A stretch of DNA of 52,937 nucleotides from Blastomonas sp. CACIA14H2 (GTDB lineage: Bacteria; Pseudomonadota; Alphaproteobacteria; Sphingomonadales; Sphingomonadaceae), in contig AYSC01000028.1 of NCBI GenBank assembly GCA_000503195.1, forward strand, positions 116-53,052. Direction: 5' to 3'. Shown here in pieces: positions 24,602 through 34,078 of the stretch (positions are counted from its first letter, which is position 1; every line of letters begins with the position of its first letter). Both the position numbers and the translations under genes were made by a program. Under the pieces are notes generated by a model. That model saw only the letters and a program-made list of their open reading frames with translations, did no database searches and was not told the DNA's origin.

Positions 24602-26266
24602 TCAAATCTCCTCAAGCGCGCTCAGCACAGCCTTGATCGATGCCGTCGCGACATCCTCGTCGACGCCCACGCCGAAACAGGGCGAGCGGCCATCGATCGC
24701 ACATTCGACATAGGCCGCCGCGCGCGCCTTCGATCCCGAGCCGATGGCGTGCTCGCGATAATCGGCAATGTCGATCGCGATGCCGAGCGCCGAGGACAGC
24801 GCGTCGACCACGCCCGAGATCAGCCCGTTGCCGCGCCCGCTGACCGGGATTTCCTGCCCGTTCGCCAGGATGCGCCCGACGAACAGCCGGTCGGTGCCCG
24901 CCTTGCGCTCCTCGTAATCGACCAGCCGGTACTTGCCGGTACCATCGAGGTGATAGCGCTGCTGGAAGGCCTGCCAGATATCGGCCGAGCTCAGTTCCAC
25001 GCTCTTCGCATCGGCCAGCGCCTGCACGGTCTTGCTGAAATCGGCCTGAAGCCGCTTGGGCAGCTTGAGCCCCTGGTCCTGTTCGAGCACCCAGGCGACG
25101 CCGCCCTTGCCCGACTGCGAATTGACGCGGATCACCGCCTCGTAGCTGCGGCCGATATCCGCGGGGTCGAGCGGCAGATAGGGCACCGCCCAGATCTGGT
25201 CGTTGCGCTTTTCCTGCGCGGCAAAGCCCTTCTTGATCGCGTCCTGATGGCTGCCCGAAAAGGCGGTGAACACCAGCTCGCCCGCATAGGGGTGCCGCTC
25301 GGGCACTTTCAGCTGGTTGCAATATTCGACCGTCTTGACGATCTCGTCCATGTCCGAAAAGTCGAGCCCCGGGTGCAGCCCCTGCGTGTACATGTTGAGG
25401 CCCAGGGCCACGAGATCGACATTGCCGGTGCGCTCGCCATTGCCGAACAGGCAGCCCTCGATCCGGTCCGCGCCCGCCATCAGGCCGAGTTCGGCCGCCG
25501 CGATGCCCGATCCGCGGTCGTTATGCGGGTGCAGGCTGATGACCACGCAATCGCGCCTGCTGATATGGCGGCACATCCATTCGATCTGGTCGGCATAGAT
25601 ATGCGGTCCGGCGGCTTCGACCGTCGCGGGCAGGTTGAGGATCAGCGGCTTTTCAGGCGTGGGCTGCAGCACCTCCATCACCGCCTCGCACACCTCAAGG
25701 CTGAAATCCAGTTCGGCGGTGGAGAAGGTTTCGGGCGAATATTCGAAATGCCAGTCGGTTTGCGGATATTTCGCCGCCTGTTCCTTGAGGATGTTCGCGC
25801 CCTCGACCGCTATCGCATTCACGCCCGCACGGTCGAGCCCGAACACGATCTCGCGCCAGGCCGGGGACACGGCATTGTACAGGTGGACGATCGCCCGGTG
25901 GACGCCGGCCAGGCTTTCGAAGCTGCGCTCGATCAGGTCGCGGCGCGACTGGGTGAGCACCTGCACGGTGACATCCTCGGGGATCTTTCCGCCATCGACG
26001 AGCCCACGGATGAAGTTGAATTCGGTCTCGCCGGCAGACGGGAAACCGACCTCGATCTCCTTGAGGCCGATCTTGACCAGCAGGTCGAAGAAGCGCTGCT
26101 TCTTCGCGCCGTCCATCGGGTCGATGAGTGCCTGGTTGCCGTCGCGCATGTCGGTGGAAAGCCAGCGCGGCGGCGCGGTGATGACCGCATCGGGCCAGGT
26201 CCGGTTGGGCAGGTCGACGCGCGGGAACGGCCTGTATTTCTGCGAAGGATGGTCAAGCATCGGCAT
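24602..26266 (-). CDS. leuA: 2-isopropylmalate synthase
   Basis: First committed enzyme of leucine synthesis: condenses acetyl-CoA with 2-oxoisovalerate. It has 554 residues, the long LeuA class. The catalytic domain opens with 'RWLSTDMRDGNQALIDPMDG' (metal-binding Asp of the HMGL family) and includes 'SLHPHNDRGSGIAAAELGLMAGADRIEGCLFGNGERTGN' (metal-binding HxH). A C-terminal regulatory LeuA dimer domain gives leucine feedback. The start is ATG 26266 or 26260; the longer reading upstream is non-homologous leader sequence. A leucine-rich leader peptide and large hairpin precede it, which points to attenuation. Confidence 0.94.
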   Translation of the reverse strand: MPMLDHPSQKYRPFPRVDLPNRTWPDAVITAPPRWLSTDMRDGNQALIDPMDGAKKQRFFDLLVKIGLKEIEVGFPSAGETEFNFIRGLVDGGKIPEDVTVQVLTQSRRDLIERSFESLAGVHRAIVHLYNAVSPAWREIVFGLDRAGVNAIAVEGANILKEQAAKYPQTDWHFEYSPETFSTAELDFSLEVCEAVMEVLQPTPEKPLILNLPATVEAAGPHIYADQIEWMCRHISRRDCVVISLHPHNDRGSGIAAAELGLMAGADRIEGCLFGNGERTGNVDLVALGLNMYTQGLHPGLDFSDMDEIVKTVEYCNQLKVPERHPYAGELVFTAFSGSHQDAIKKGFAAQEKRNDQIWAVPYLPLDPADIGRSYEAVIRVNSQSGKGGVAWVLEQDQGLKLPKRLQADFSKTVQALADAKSVELSSADIWQAFQQRYHLDGTGKYRLVDYEERKAGTDRLFVGRILANGQEIPVSGRGNGLISGVVDALSSALGIAIDIADYREHAIGSGSKARAAAYVECAIDGRSPCFGVGVDEDVATASIKAVLSALEEI

Positions 26267-26354
26267 GAGAGAAGCGCCCTGTCTGAATGGCTGTGCGATA
26301 GGCAGGCCGGAGCATGTGCGCAACCGGCTTTGCGGGTGTTCCGGGAGTGGAAAG

Positions 26355-26412
26355 GCCCTTAGGCGCGGGGCACGCCGGGCTGGCGCGCACAAGGTCAGCC
26401 GCGCCTAAGGGC
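26355..26412 (-). promoter_or_regulatory. leuA leader hairpin (attenuator candidate)
   Basis: A perfect 14-base inverted repeat, GCCCTTAGGCGCGG (minus strand 26412-26399) with CCGCGCCTAAGGGC (26368-26355). The 30-base loop can itself form an inner GC-rich stem. The 5' arm contains the stop codon of the leucine-rich leader peptide, so ribosome position decides whether the arm is free. The sequence after the 3' arm has only a weak T-run (CTTTCC), so which structure terminates is unclear. Confidence 0.7.
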
Positions 26413-26452
26413 GCGTAAGTCGCAGACCAAGAAGGAGGGCGTCAGACTTCAT
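26405..26452 (-). CDS. leuL: Leucine-rich leader peptide of leuA
   Basis: Too short for normal gene calling. ATG at 26452 encodes MKSDALLLGLRLTRP, then TAG at 26407-26405. Five of 15 residues are leucine, with three in a row (CTC CTT CTT). The stop falls in the arm of a perfect 14-base hairpin, the classical arrangement for ribosome-mediated attenuation of leucine genes. No strong ribosome site is visible. A five-codon ORF (MTLPK) ends by overlapping its ATG. Confidence 0.7.
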   Translation of the reverse strand: MKSDALLLGLRLTRP

Positions 26453-26545
26453 TTCGGAAGCGTCATTGCGTCAAATGGGCAGATTGCGCAACAAAAAAAT
26501 GCTCACTCGCGGGTACAGGTTCGGTGCACGCAGTGCGGGGGATAT

Positions 26546-26623
26546 CGTCATTCCCGCAAACGCGGGAATCCCGCTCTGCTCGGGTAGCGCGGAAGCGGGG
26601 GCCCCCCTTCGCGGGGATGACGG
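26546..26623. repeat. Palindromic repeat (type A) between yceI and leuL
   Basis: Third copy of the composite repeat: CGTCATTCCCGC-AAAC-GCGGGAATCCCGCT on the left and a less perfect right half ending GGGGATGACGG. With leuL and the attenuator hairpin it fills the 435-base gap 26267-26701. 26624-26701 shows nothing further. Confidence 0.78.
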
Positions 26624-26701
26624 TCAACTGCAACGGCCCCGCTACCCGGATAAGGCGGGCGCGGGGCCGTCGATTGGCACAAGCTGAGCGGAAGGGGGAC
26701 C

Positions 26702-27334
26702 TTACTGCTTCTCGAATGCCACGCTGATGTCGAGCTCGACCTCGTCGCTGATCACGGGCAGGCCATAAGCGATGCCGAAATCGCTGCGCTTGATCGTGGT
26801 GTCGGCCTCGAAGCCGATGGTTTCCTTCTTGTTGAAGGGGTTCGCGCCCGCGCCGGTGAACTCGGCGTCGAGCGTCACCTCCTTGGTCACGCCGTTCAGC
26901 GTCAGGTTACCGGTGATCTTGGCGGTCATGCCGCTGGCGACGACCTTGGTCGACACGAAGCGCGCATCGGCGGGGGCAGGGCCGAAGAAATCGGGCTTGC
27001 CGCCATCCTTTCCGGCGCGCAGCAGATGGCTGGTCAGGCCTGCGCTTGCGGTGGTGACCTTGGCGACCGGGATGGTCACATCGACCTTGGCGGCATTGGG
27101 ATTGGCGGGATCGATGGTCAGCGTGCCCGCGACGTCACCGAAAATGCCGAAATAGTCGTTGAAGCCGAAATGGTTGACTTCCCAGCCGATCAGCGAGTGG
27201 CCGGGATCGGTCTTGTAGGTACCGGCGGTGACGCGCGAAGCGTCCTTCTGGCCGGGAAGCTGCATGCCCTGGCCGATCAGCGGCGTGGTGGCGACAGCGG
27301 CGGCGAGGGCGAGGATGACGAGGGTCTTGCGCAT
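26702..27334 (-). CDS. YceI family periplasmic protein
   Basis: 210 residues with a signal peptide (MRKTLVILALAAAVATTPLIG). It has a YceI lipocalin-like domain with 'YKTDPGHSLIGWEVNHFGFNDYFGIFGDVAGTLTIDP', 'ITGNLTLNGVTKEVTLDAEF' and 'IGFEADTTIKRSDFGIAYGLP'. The family binds isoprenoids, and in some species it is linked to respiration or acid stress. The start is ATG 27334, preceded by AAGGAG six bases away. It lies 83 bases after bioA and may be an independent unit. Confidence 0.92.
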   Translation of the reverse strand: MRKTLVILALAAAVATTPLIGQGMQLPGQKDASRVTAGTYKTDPGHSLIGWEVNHFGFNDYFGIFGDVAGTLTIDPANPNAAKVDVTIPVAKVTTASAGLTSHLLRAGKDGGKPDFFGPAPADARFVSTKVVASGMTAKITGNLTLNGVTKEVTLDAEFTGAGANPFNKKETIGFEADTTIKRSDFGIAYGLPVISDEVELDISVAFEKQ

Positions 27335-27417
27335 GACGAACTCCTTGGGAGGGTAGGAAGCCGGAAACTGTGGCTCCGAGCGCGCCAAGTCAATGTTTGT
27401 TCCGCGCAACGCAGCGT

Positions 27418-28671
27418 TTACGTTTTGCGCTCCAGCCCGGCGCGCACCACGGCGTAGACCTGGGCCAGCTGCTCGGCCGTGATGCAATAGGGCGGCATGA
27501 CATAGACCGTGTTGCCGAGCGGCCGGATCAAAACACCATGCGCCTTGCCATGGGCGTTCAGATGCACCGCCCAGTTGGACAGATAGCCGCTGGTATCGGC
27601 GGCAAGATCGAACGCGGCGATGGTACCGCACTGGCGGGTGCTCGCGACCTGGGGATGCGAGCCGATGGCGGCAAGTTCGGACGCCTGCATCGCGGCAAGT
27701 CCATCGATCCGCGCCTGCACCGGCTCGTCGCGCCAGACGGAAAGGTTGGCCACCGCCGCCGCGCAGGCGATCGGGTTGGCGGTGTAGCTGCTCGAATGGA
27801 AGAAGCAGTCGGCGCGGTCCTTGGACCAGTGCGCCATGAAGATCTCCTCGCGCGCCATGGTGACGGCGAGCGGTACCGCGCCGCCGGTCAGGCCCTTGGA
27901 CAGGCACAATATGTCGGGCACCACGCCCGCCTGTTCGCAGGCGAGCAGTGTCCCGGTGCGGCCCCATCCGGTCATCACCTCGTCGGCGATGAACAGCACA
28001 TTATGGCGCGCGCAGATCGCGGCCATTTCGGACAGGATATGCGGGGGGTAGAACAGCATGCCCCCTGCGCCGAGCACCAAAGGCTCCACGATGAATGCAG
28101 CGGCGCCCGCCCGGCACGCCGCCGCGAGCGCATCGAGCGTCGCCTGTTCCGCCCCGGCGGCGGGGAAAGGGATGCTGGTCACGTCGAACAGCAGCGGCGC
28201 ATAGGGCCGGTTGAACACGCCGCGCGCGCCCACCGACATCGCGCCGATGGTATCGCCGTGATAGCTGTGCTCCATCACGATGATGCCCTGGCGCGGTTCA
28301 CCCCGATTGTGGAAATAGCCCAGCGCCATTTTCAGCGCGACCTCGACCGCGGTCGAGCCCGAATCGCTGAAGAAGACGCGCGTCAGCGCCTCGGGCATGA
28401 TCGCGGTCAGCCCGCTTGCCAGCGTTTCGGCGGGCTCGTGCGTCCATCCGGCGAAGATGATCTGGTCGAGCCGTTCCGCCTGGTCGCGGATCGCGGCCAT
28501 GATGCGCGGATGCGCATGGCCGTGCGTCGTCACCCACCAGCTCGAGATCGCGTCGATCCACTGCCGGCCATCGTCGCCATGCAGCACCGCGCCTTGCCCA
28601 CGCGCGATCAGCGGAATGTCCTCGCCCAGACCGTGCTGGGTGAACGGATGCCAGACGGGGGAGCCGCTCAT
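27418..28671 (-). CDS. bioA: Adenosylmethionine-8-amino-7-oxononanoate aminotransferase
   Basis: 417-residue class III PLP aminotransferase that converts KAPA to DAPA using S-adenosylmethionine in biotin synthesis. The N-terminus 'VWHPFTQHGL' and 'WWVTTHGHAHPRI' are BioA-specific. The PLP-contact Asp is in 'LFIADEVMTGWGRTG' and the Schiff-base lysine in 'LCLSKGLTGG'. The start overlaps the bioD stop by four bases. It is the last gene of the bioFDA set. Confidence 0.95.
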   Translation of the reverse strand: MSGSPVWHPFTQHGLGEDIPLIARGQGAVLHGDDGRQWIDAISSWWVTTHGHAHPRIMAAIRDQAERLDQIIFAGWTHEPAETLASGLTAIMPEALTRVFFSDSGSTAVEVALKMALGYFHNRGEPRQGIIVMEHSYHGDTIGAMSVGARGVFNRPYAPLLFDVTSIPFPAAGAEQATLDALAAACRAGAAAFIVEPLVLGAGGMLFYPPHILSEMAAICARHNVLFIADEVMTGWGRTGTLLACEQAGVVPDILCLSKGLTGGAVPLAVTMAREEIFMAHWSKDRADCFFHSSSYTANPIACAAAVANLSVWRDEPVQARIDGLAAMQASELAAIGSHPQVASTRQCGTIAAFDLAADTSGYLSNWAVHLNAHGKAHGVLIRPLGNTVYVMPPYCITAEQLAQVYAVVRAGLERKT

Positions 28672-29285
28672 GCGAAATCGGCGATGTCGAACCCGGCAGC
28701 GAACACGGTGCGCAAGGCCTCGGGGGTTATCTCGGGCAGCAGGTCGAGCCGGCCAAGGCGGCGGACGCCCGACATCTGCGCAATGGTTTCCTCGCTGTCG
28801 GGCATCGCCTCGCCGATGAACGCGATGCCATGGATCGGCACGCCGCGCGCCTTCAGCACCTCGATCGTCATCAGGCTGTGGTTGATCGTGCCGAGCGCCG
28901 TGCGCGCGCAGACGATGACCGGGATCTGCCAGCGCGCGAAGATATCGGCATAGAGCACCGATCGCGTCACCGGCACCAGCGCGCCGCCTGCGCCCTCGAT
29001 CACCAGAGGCGCATCGACTTGCGGAGGGGTGAGCGCCTCGGTGTCGATTGTGACGCCGTCGATTTCGGCCGAGCGGTGCGGCGAGAGCGGGCTCACCAGC
29101 CGCCAGGCTTCGGGCAGGGTGGCGCCGGGCACCATGCGCTCGACGAACTGGGTGTCGGTCTCGTCCTCGATGCCCGATTGCACGGGCTTCCAGTAGCGGG
29201 CGGAAAGCGCCTGGGTCAGCGCAGCACTGAACACCGACTTGCCGATTCCGGTGTCGGTGCCTGTCACGATGAATCGCGGTTTCAT
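28668..29285 (-). CDS. bioD: ATP-dependent dethiobiotin synthetase
   Basis: 205-residue P-loop enzyme that carboxylates DAPA to dethiobiotin. The P-loop is 'GTDTGIGKSVFSAAL' (residues 8-22). It also has the substrate lysine region 'YWKPVQSG' and 'VIEGAGGALVPV'. It overlaps both bioF and bioA by four bases, so the three genes are translated as a unit. The length is slightly short but within family range. Confidence 0.93.
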   Translation of the reverse strand: MKPRFIVTGTDTGIGKSVFSAALTQALSARYWKPVQSGIEDETDTQFVERMVPGATLPEAWRLVSPLSPHRSAEIDGVTIDTEALTPPQVDAPLVIEGAGGALVPVTRSVLYADIFARWQIPVIVCARTALGTINHSLMTIEVLKARGVPIHGIAFIGEAMPDSEETIAQMSGVRRLGRLDLLPEITPEALRTVFAAGFDIADFA

Positions 29286-30424
29286 GCGGGGATCATGATC
29301 CTGTCGAGTGATTCGGAGAGCGCGCCGATATCACCCTTTGTCACGTTGCGGGTAATCGAAATGCGCAGCCGCGCGGTGCCTTGCGGCACGGTCGGCGGGC
29401 GGATCCCGCGAATGTCGAAGCCCTGGCGCTGAAGGGCGGAGGCGATGCGCATGGTGCGCGCATCCTCGCCGATGATGACGGGCAGGATTTGCGTGTCGCC
29501 AGGGGTTGCGCCCAGCCTGGGGGCGAGCAGGGTGCGCGCTTCGGCCACCCGCGCGAACAGGTCTTCGCGCCAATCGTCATGGCTGGCCACCAGGCCGATC
29601 GCCTTGCGCACCATATGCGCGACCAGCGGCGAAGGGGCGGTCGAGAAGATGAACGGGCGGGCACGGTTGACAAGAAAGTCGGTAGCAACGCGGGGGGCAC
29701 AGATCAGCGCACCCTCGCAACCCAGCGCCTTGCCGCAGGTGTGCAGTGTGATCACATTGGGCTGGCCTGCGAGCGCCTCGGCAAGCCCGCGCCCGCCGGT
29801 GCCGAACACGCCGGTCGCATGCGCTTCGTCGATGATCAGGATGGCATCGTGCCGGGCGGCGACCTGGGCCAGATCAGCCAGTGGGGCGCGGTCGCCGTCC
29901 ATGCTGTAGAGGCTCTCGACCGCGATCCATACGCGCCCTGTGCCGCCGGAGCTGCGCCAGGCGGTGATGGCATCGCCGAACGCCTGGGGGTCGTTATGCT
30001 GGGCGGCGCGTGTCTCGGCGCGGCCGAGCTTCATCCCGTCATGCGCGCTCGCATGGATCAGCGCATCATAAATGACCAGATCGCCGCGCTGGGGCAGGGT
30101 GGCGAAGATCGCGGCATTGGCGGCGAAGCCTGTCGCCATGAACAGCGCCGCTTCGGTGCCGTAATGCGCGGCGGCCTCGGCCTCGAGCGCCTCGTGCGCG
30201 GGGTGGTTACCGCGCAGCAGCCGCGACCCGCCCGACCCGGAGGGCAGGCCGAGCGCCATGCCCTCGCGCAGGGCATCGTGCAGCAGGGTGGAGCCGGCAA
30301 GGCCCAGATAGTCGTTCGAGGCAAAGTCCTTGCCCGAACGCGGCGCAAGGCTGCGCAGCCGCGATGCCCGTTTCAGGGCATCGAGCTGCGCGGCCTGTTC
30401 CTCGAAGAACGCGTTGATGGGCAA
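29282..30424 (-). CDS. bioF: 8-amino-7-oxononanoate synthase
   Basis: 380-residue alpha-oxoamine synthase. It condenses alanine with pimeloyl-CoA/ACP. Family segments are 'FASNDYLGLAGS', 'GSGGSRLLRGNHPAHEALEAEAAAH', 'IIDEAHATGVFGTGGRGL' and the PLP lysine in 'HTCGKALGCEGALI'. The start is only four bases past the ilvC stop, so it appears to be transcribed with ilvC. The gene for the last biotin step (bioB) is not in the window. Confidence 0.94.
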   Translation of the reverse strand: MPINAFFEEQAAQLDALKRASRLRSLAPRSGKDFASNDYLGLAGSTLLHDALREGMALGLPSGSGGSRLLRGNHPAHEALEAEAAAHYGTEAALFMATGFAANAAIFATLPQRGDLVIYDALIHASAHDGMKLGRAETRAAQHNDPQAFGDAITAWRSSGGTGRVWIAVESLYSMDGDRAPLADLAQVAARHDAILIIDEAHATGVFGTGGRGLAEALAGQPNVITLHTCGKALGCEGALICAPRVATDFLVNRARPFIFSTAPSPLVAHMVRKAIGLVASHDDWREDLFARVAEARTLLAPRLGATPGDTQILPVIIGEDARTMRIASALQRQGFDIRGIRPPTVPQGTARLRISITRNVTKGDIGALSESLDRIMIPA

Positions 30425-30428
30425 GGGC

Positions 30429-31463
<1,035 letters not shown>

Positions 31464-31468
31464 CTAGC

Positions 31469-31561
31469 ATTCTGGTCCCCGGCGAAGGCAGGGGCCCATC
31501 TCCAGGGCTGTGCGAGATCGGATAGCGCCGGAGATGGATTCCCGCCTTCGCGGGAAACCGG
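31469..31561. repeat. Imperfect inverted repeat (type C) between ilvN and ilvC
   Basis: Left part around CCCCGGCGAAGGCAGGGGCCCATCTCC and right part GGAGATGGATTCCCGCC...GCGGGAAACC are inverted relatives. GCCCATCTCC pairs with GGAGATGGA-type sequence. It occupies nearly all of the 31449-31572 gap and could reduce read-through from ilvBN into ilvC. Confidence 0.65.
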
Positions 31562-31572
31562 TAGTTGATGAA

Positions 31573-32088
31573 TTACCCCGCCACGGCCCCCCGGGTCATG
31601 GCGACCACGCCGGTGCGGGCGACCTCGACCAGTCCGACCTCGCGCATCAGCGCGATGAACTGGTTGATCTTCTCGACCGATCCGGAAATCTCGAAGACGA
31701 AGCTGTTGGTGCTGGTATCGACCGGGCGCGCGCGGAAGATGTCTGCCAGGCGCAGCGCCTCGATACGGTGCTCACCGATCCCTGCGACCTTGATCAGCGC
31801 CAGCTCGCGCTCGACATGCGGGCCGAGCTCGGTGAGGTCCGCAACGCGGTGCACCGCGACCAGCCGGTCGAGCTGGGCAATGATCTGGTCGATCACCGCA
31901 GGCGGGCTCACCGTCACGATGGTGATGCGGCTTGTCGCATGGTCCTCGCTGATATCGGCCACCGTCAGGCTTTCGATATTGTAGCCGCGCGCGGTGAACA
32001 TACCCGCGATCTTAGCGAGGATGCCCGCCTCGTTATCGACCGTGACGGTCAGGACGTGCCGCTCGGACGCGGCTTCACGGATATGCAT
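31573..32088 (-). CDS. ilvN: Acetolactate synthase small (regulatory) subunit
   Basis: 171 residues, the longer IlvH-like form. It has an N-terminal ACT domain ('RHVLTVTVDNEAGILAKIAGMFTARGYNIESLTV') that binds valine and a second ACT-like half ('RELALIKVAGIGEHRIEALRLADIFRARPVDTSTNSFVFEISGS'). It activates the large subunit and confers feedback inhibition. The start overlaps the ilvB stop by one base (TGATG). Confidence 0.95.
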   Translation of the reverse strand: MHIREAASERHVLTVTVDNEAGILAKIAGMFTARGYNIESLTVADISEDHATSRITIVTVSPPAVIDQIIAQLDRLVAVHRVADLTELGPHVERELALIKVAGIGEHRIEALRLADIFRARPVDTSTNSFVFEISGSVEKINQFIALMREVGLVEVARTGVVAMTRGAVAG

Positions 32089-33836
32089 CAGACCAGGGCC
32101 TTCGCTTCGTCTTCCATCGTGCCGGCGACTTCATCGCCGTAGAGGATCATGTCGGTATGCGCCGCGCCCGAAGGGATCATCGGCAGGCAGTTGGCGAGCT
32201 TGGCGACGCGGCAGTCGACCATCACGGGGCCGGGATGATCGATCATCGCCTGGATGCCGCTGTCGAGCTCGCTTTCGTCCGAAATGCGGATGCCCTTCCA
32301 GCCATAGGCCTCGGCGAGCGCGACGAAATCGGGCAACGCGTCGGAATAGCTTTCCGAATAGCGGCTTTCATAGGTCAGCTGCTGCCACTGGCGCACCATG
32401 CCCATATATTCGTTGTTGAGGATGAAGATCTTGACCGGCAGGCGATATTGCGTCGCGGTGCCCAGCTCCTGGATGTTCATTTGGATCGAGGCTTCGCCCG
32501 CAATGTCGATGCACAGCGCGTCGGGGCAGCCGAGCTGCGCGCCGATCGCCGCGGGCAGGCCATAGCCCATGGTGCCGAGCCCGCCCGAGGTCAGCCATTT
32601 GTTGGGCTGTTCGAAGCGGAAATATTGCGCCGCCCACATCTGGTGCTGGCCGACTTCGGTCGAGATGATCGGGCTCTGGTCCTTGGTCAGCGCATAGAGC
32701 CGCTCGATCGCCAGCTGCGGCATGATCTCGCTCTTGTTGGCGGGATAGGCCAGGCAGTCGCGCGAGCGCCATCCGGCGATCCGCGCCTTCCATTCGGCAA
32801 GGTCGCGCGGGGCATGGCCGATGGCGTCCAGCTGATCGATGATCTGCTGAAGCACGGTGGCGCAATCGCCGATGATGCCGAGATCGACGCGCACGGTCTT
32901 GTTGATCGACGAGCGGTCGATATCGATGTGAATCTTCTTGGAGTTGGGCGCGAACGCATCGAGCCTGCCGGTGACGCGGTCGTCGAAGCGCGCGCCGACG
33001 CAGATGATTAGGTCGGCGCGGTTCATTGTCATGTTGGCTTCATAGGTGCCGTGCATGCCCAGCATGCCCAGCCAGTCGGGATGCTCGGACGGGAAGGCGC
33101 CCAGGCCCATCAGCGTCGAGGTGACCGGCGCATTGGTCATCGCCTGAAGCTGGCGCAGCAATTGCGTCGCTTCCGGTCCCGAATTGATGACGCCGCCGCC
33201 CGAATAGATGACCGGACTTGTCGCATCGGCGATCATCTGCGCGGCGGTGGCGATATCGTCGGCCGCACCCTGCTTGACCGGAGCATAGCGCATGTTCGGG
33301 CGGGCAGGGGTATCGCCGTCATGCGCGGCGGTCGCGACCTGGACGTCCTTGGGAATGTCGATCAGCACCGGGCCGGGCCGGCCCTGGGTGGCGATATGGA
33401 AGGCCTCGCGCACCGTCGAGGCGAGCCGCGCAGGATCCTTCACCAGATAATTGTGCTTGGTGCAGTGGCGGGTGATGCCGATCGTGTCGGCTTCCTGAAA
33501 CGCGTCGGTGCCGATCAGCGTGGTCGCGACCTGGCCGGTGATGACGACCATCGGGATCGAATCCATCAGCGCATCGGTGATGCCGGTGACCGCGTTGGTC
33601 GCGCCCGGGCCCGAGGTGACGAGCACGACGCCGGGCTTGCCGGTGGCGCGGGCATAGCCTTCGGCGGCGTGCGCCGCCGCCTGTTCGTGGCGGACGAGGA
33701 TGTGGCGCAGCGAGGGATGACCGAAAATCGCGTCGTAAATCGGCAGCACCGCGCCGCCAGGATAGCCGAAGATCACCTCGACGCCCTGCTCGACCAGCGT
33801 TTCAACCAGTATCTGCGCGCCGCTCAATTCGGCCAT
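32088..33836 (-). CDS. ilvB: Acetolactate synthase large subunit
   Basis: 582-residue ThDP enzyme of valine, leucine and isoleucine synthesis. The ThDP-activating Glu is in '[24 protein letters not shown]' (about residue 50). The FAD-site region includes '[20 protein letters not shown]'. The metal/ThDP motif near residue 450 reads '[15 protein letters not shown]...LNNEY', with GEAS in place of the usual GDGS, which I have seen as a family variant. The upstream leader has a promoter, direct repeats and an intrinsic terminator, so expression is probably attenuated. Confidence 0.95.
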   Translation of the reverse strand: MAELSGAQILVETLVEQGVEVIFGYPGGAVLPIYDAIFGHPSLRHILVRHEQAAAHAAEGYARATGKPGVVLVTSGPGATNAVTGITDALMDSIPMVVITGQVATTLIGTDAFQEADTIGITRHCTKHNYLVKDPARLASTVREAFHIATQGRPGPVLIDIPKDVQVATAAHDGDTPARPNMRYAPVKQGAADDIATAAQMIADATSPVIYSGGGVINSGPEATQLLRQLQAMTNAPVTSTLMGLGAFPSEHPDWLGMLGMHGTYEANMTMNRADLIICVGARFDDRVTGRLDAFAPNSKKIHIDIDRSSINKTVRVDLGIIGDCATVLQQIIDQLDAIGHAPRDLAEWKARIAGWRSRDCLAYPANKSEIMPQLAIERLYALTKDQSPIISTEVGQHQMWAAQYFRFEQPNKWLTSGGLGTMGYGLPAAIGAQLGCPDALCIDIAGEASIQMNIQELGTATQYRLPVKIFILNNEYMGMVRQWQQLTYESRYSESYSDALPDFVALAEAYGWKGIRISDESELDSGIQAMIDHPGPVMVDCRVAKLANCLPMIPSGAAHTDMILYGDEVAGTMEDEAKALV

Positions 33837-33939
33837 GATGCAAGCCTTACTTCGTCGTTAAACCGCAGCCCGCTTAGACAAGCTGGGCCGATGTTGCAAA
33901 ACCATATGCTGCCTGGGGTGCCGCATCCCTGCCTTGAGC

Positions 33940-33973
33940 AAAAAAGCACCCGGCGCAGACGGGCCGCGCCGGG
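33940..33973 (-). terminator. Intrinsic terminator (attenuator) in the ilvB leader
   Basis: Minus-strand stem CCCGGCGC (33973-33966) / GCGCCGGG (33956-33949) with a nine-base loop, followed by TGC and six T (33945-33940). It lies about 105 bases before the ilvB start and about 50 bases after the predicted transcription start, so it must end part of the transcripts. Confidence 0.75.
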
Positions 33974-34028
33974 CAGGGTGAATATGCGACGTGTCAGAAG
34001 GGCGCTGGCAGCAACGCCTGACGAGGTC

Positions 34029-34057
34029 CATCTATGCGACATAAAATGCCGTGTCAA
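34029..34057 (-). promoter_or_regulatory. Promoter of ilvBN
   Basis: On the minus strand TTGACA (34057-34052) and TAGATG (34034-34029) are separated by 17 bases. The predicted start is near 34022. The -35 box begins four bases after the miaA stop. Confidence 0.65.
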
Positions 34058-34078
34058 CAGCTAAATGCGAAATAAAAT
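34034..34078. repeat. Direct repeat flanking the ilvB -35 box
   Basis: ATGCGACATAAAAT (34034-34047) and ATGCGAAATAAAAT (34065-34078) differ at one base and are 31 bases apart, about three helical turns. The second copy lies in the last codons of miaA. A third ATGCGAC is at 33984-33990. This looks like an operator for a DNA-bending regulator such as an Lrp-type protein (inference). Confidence 0.5.

Noticed and set aside
24467-26362. 631-codon plus-strand ORF opposite leuA
   Set aside because: Shadow of leuA; it begins inside a palindromic repeat and has no protein-like motif.
33824-34057. 77-codon minus-strand ORF overlapping the ilvB start
   Set aside because: Its beginning lies inside the predicted promoter, it runs through the terminator and into ilvB in another frame, and its sequence matches no known protein. 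It is kept only as a weak leader candidate.
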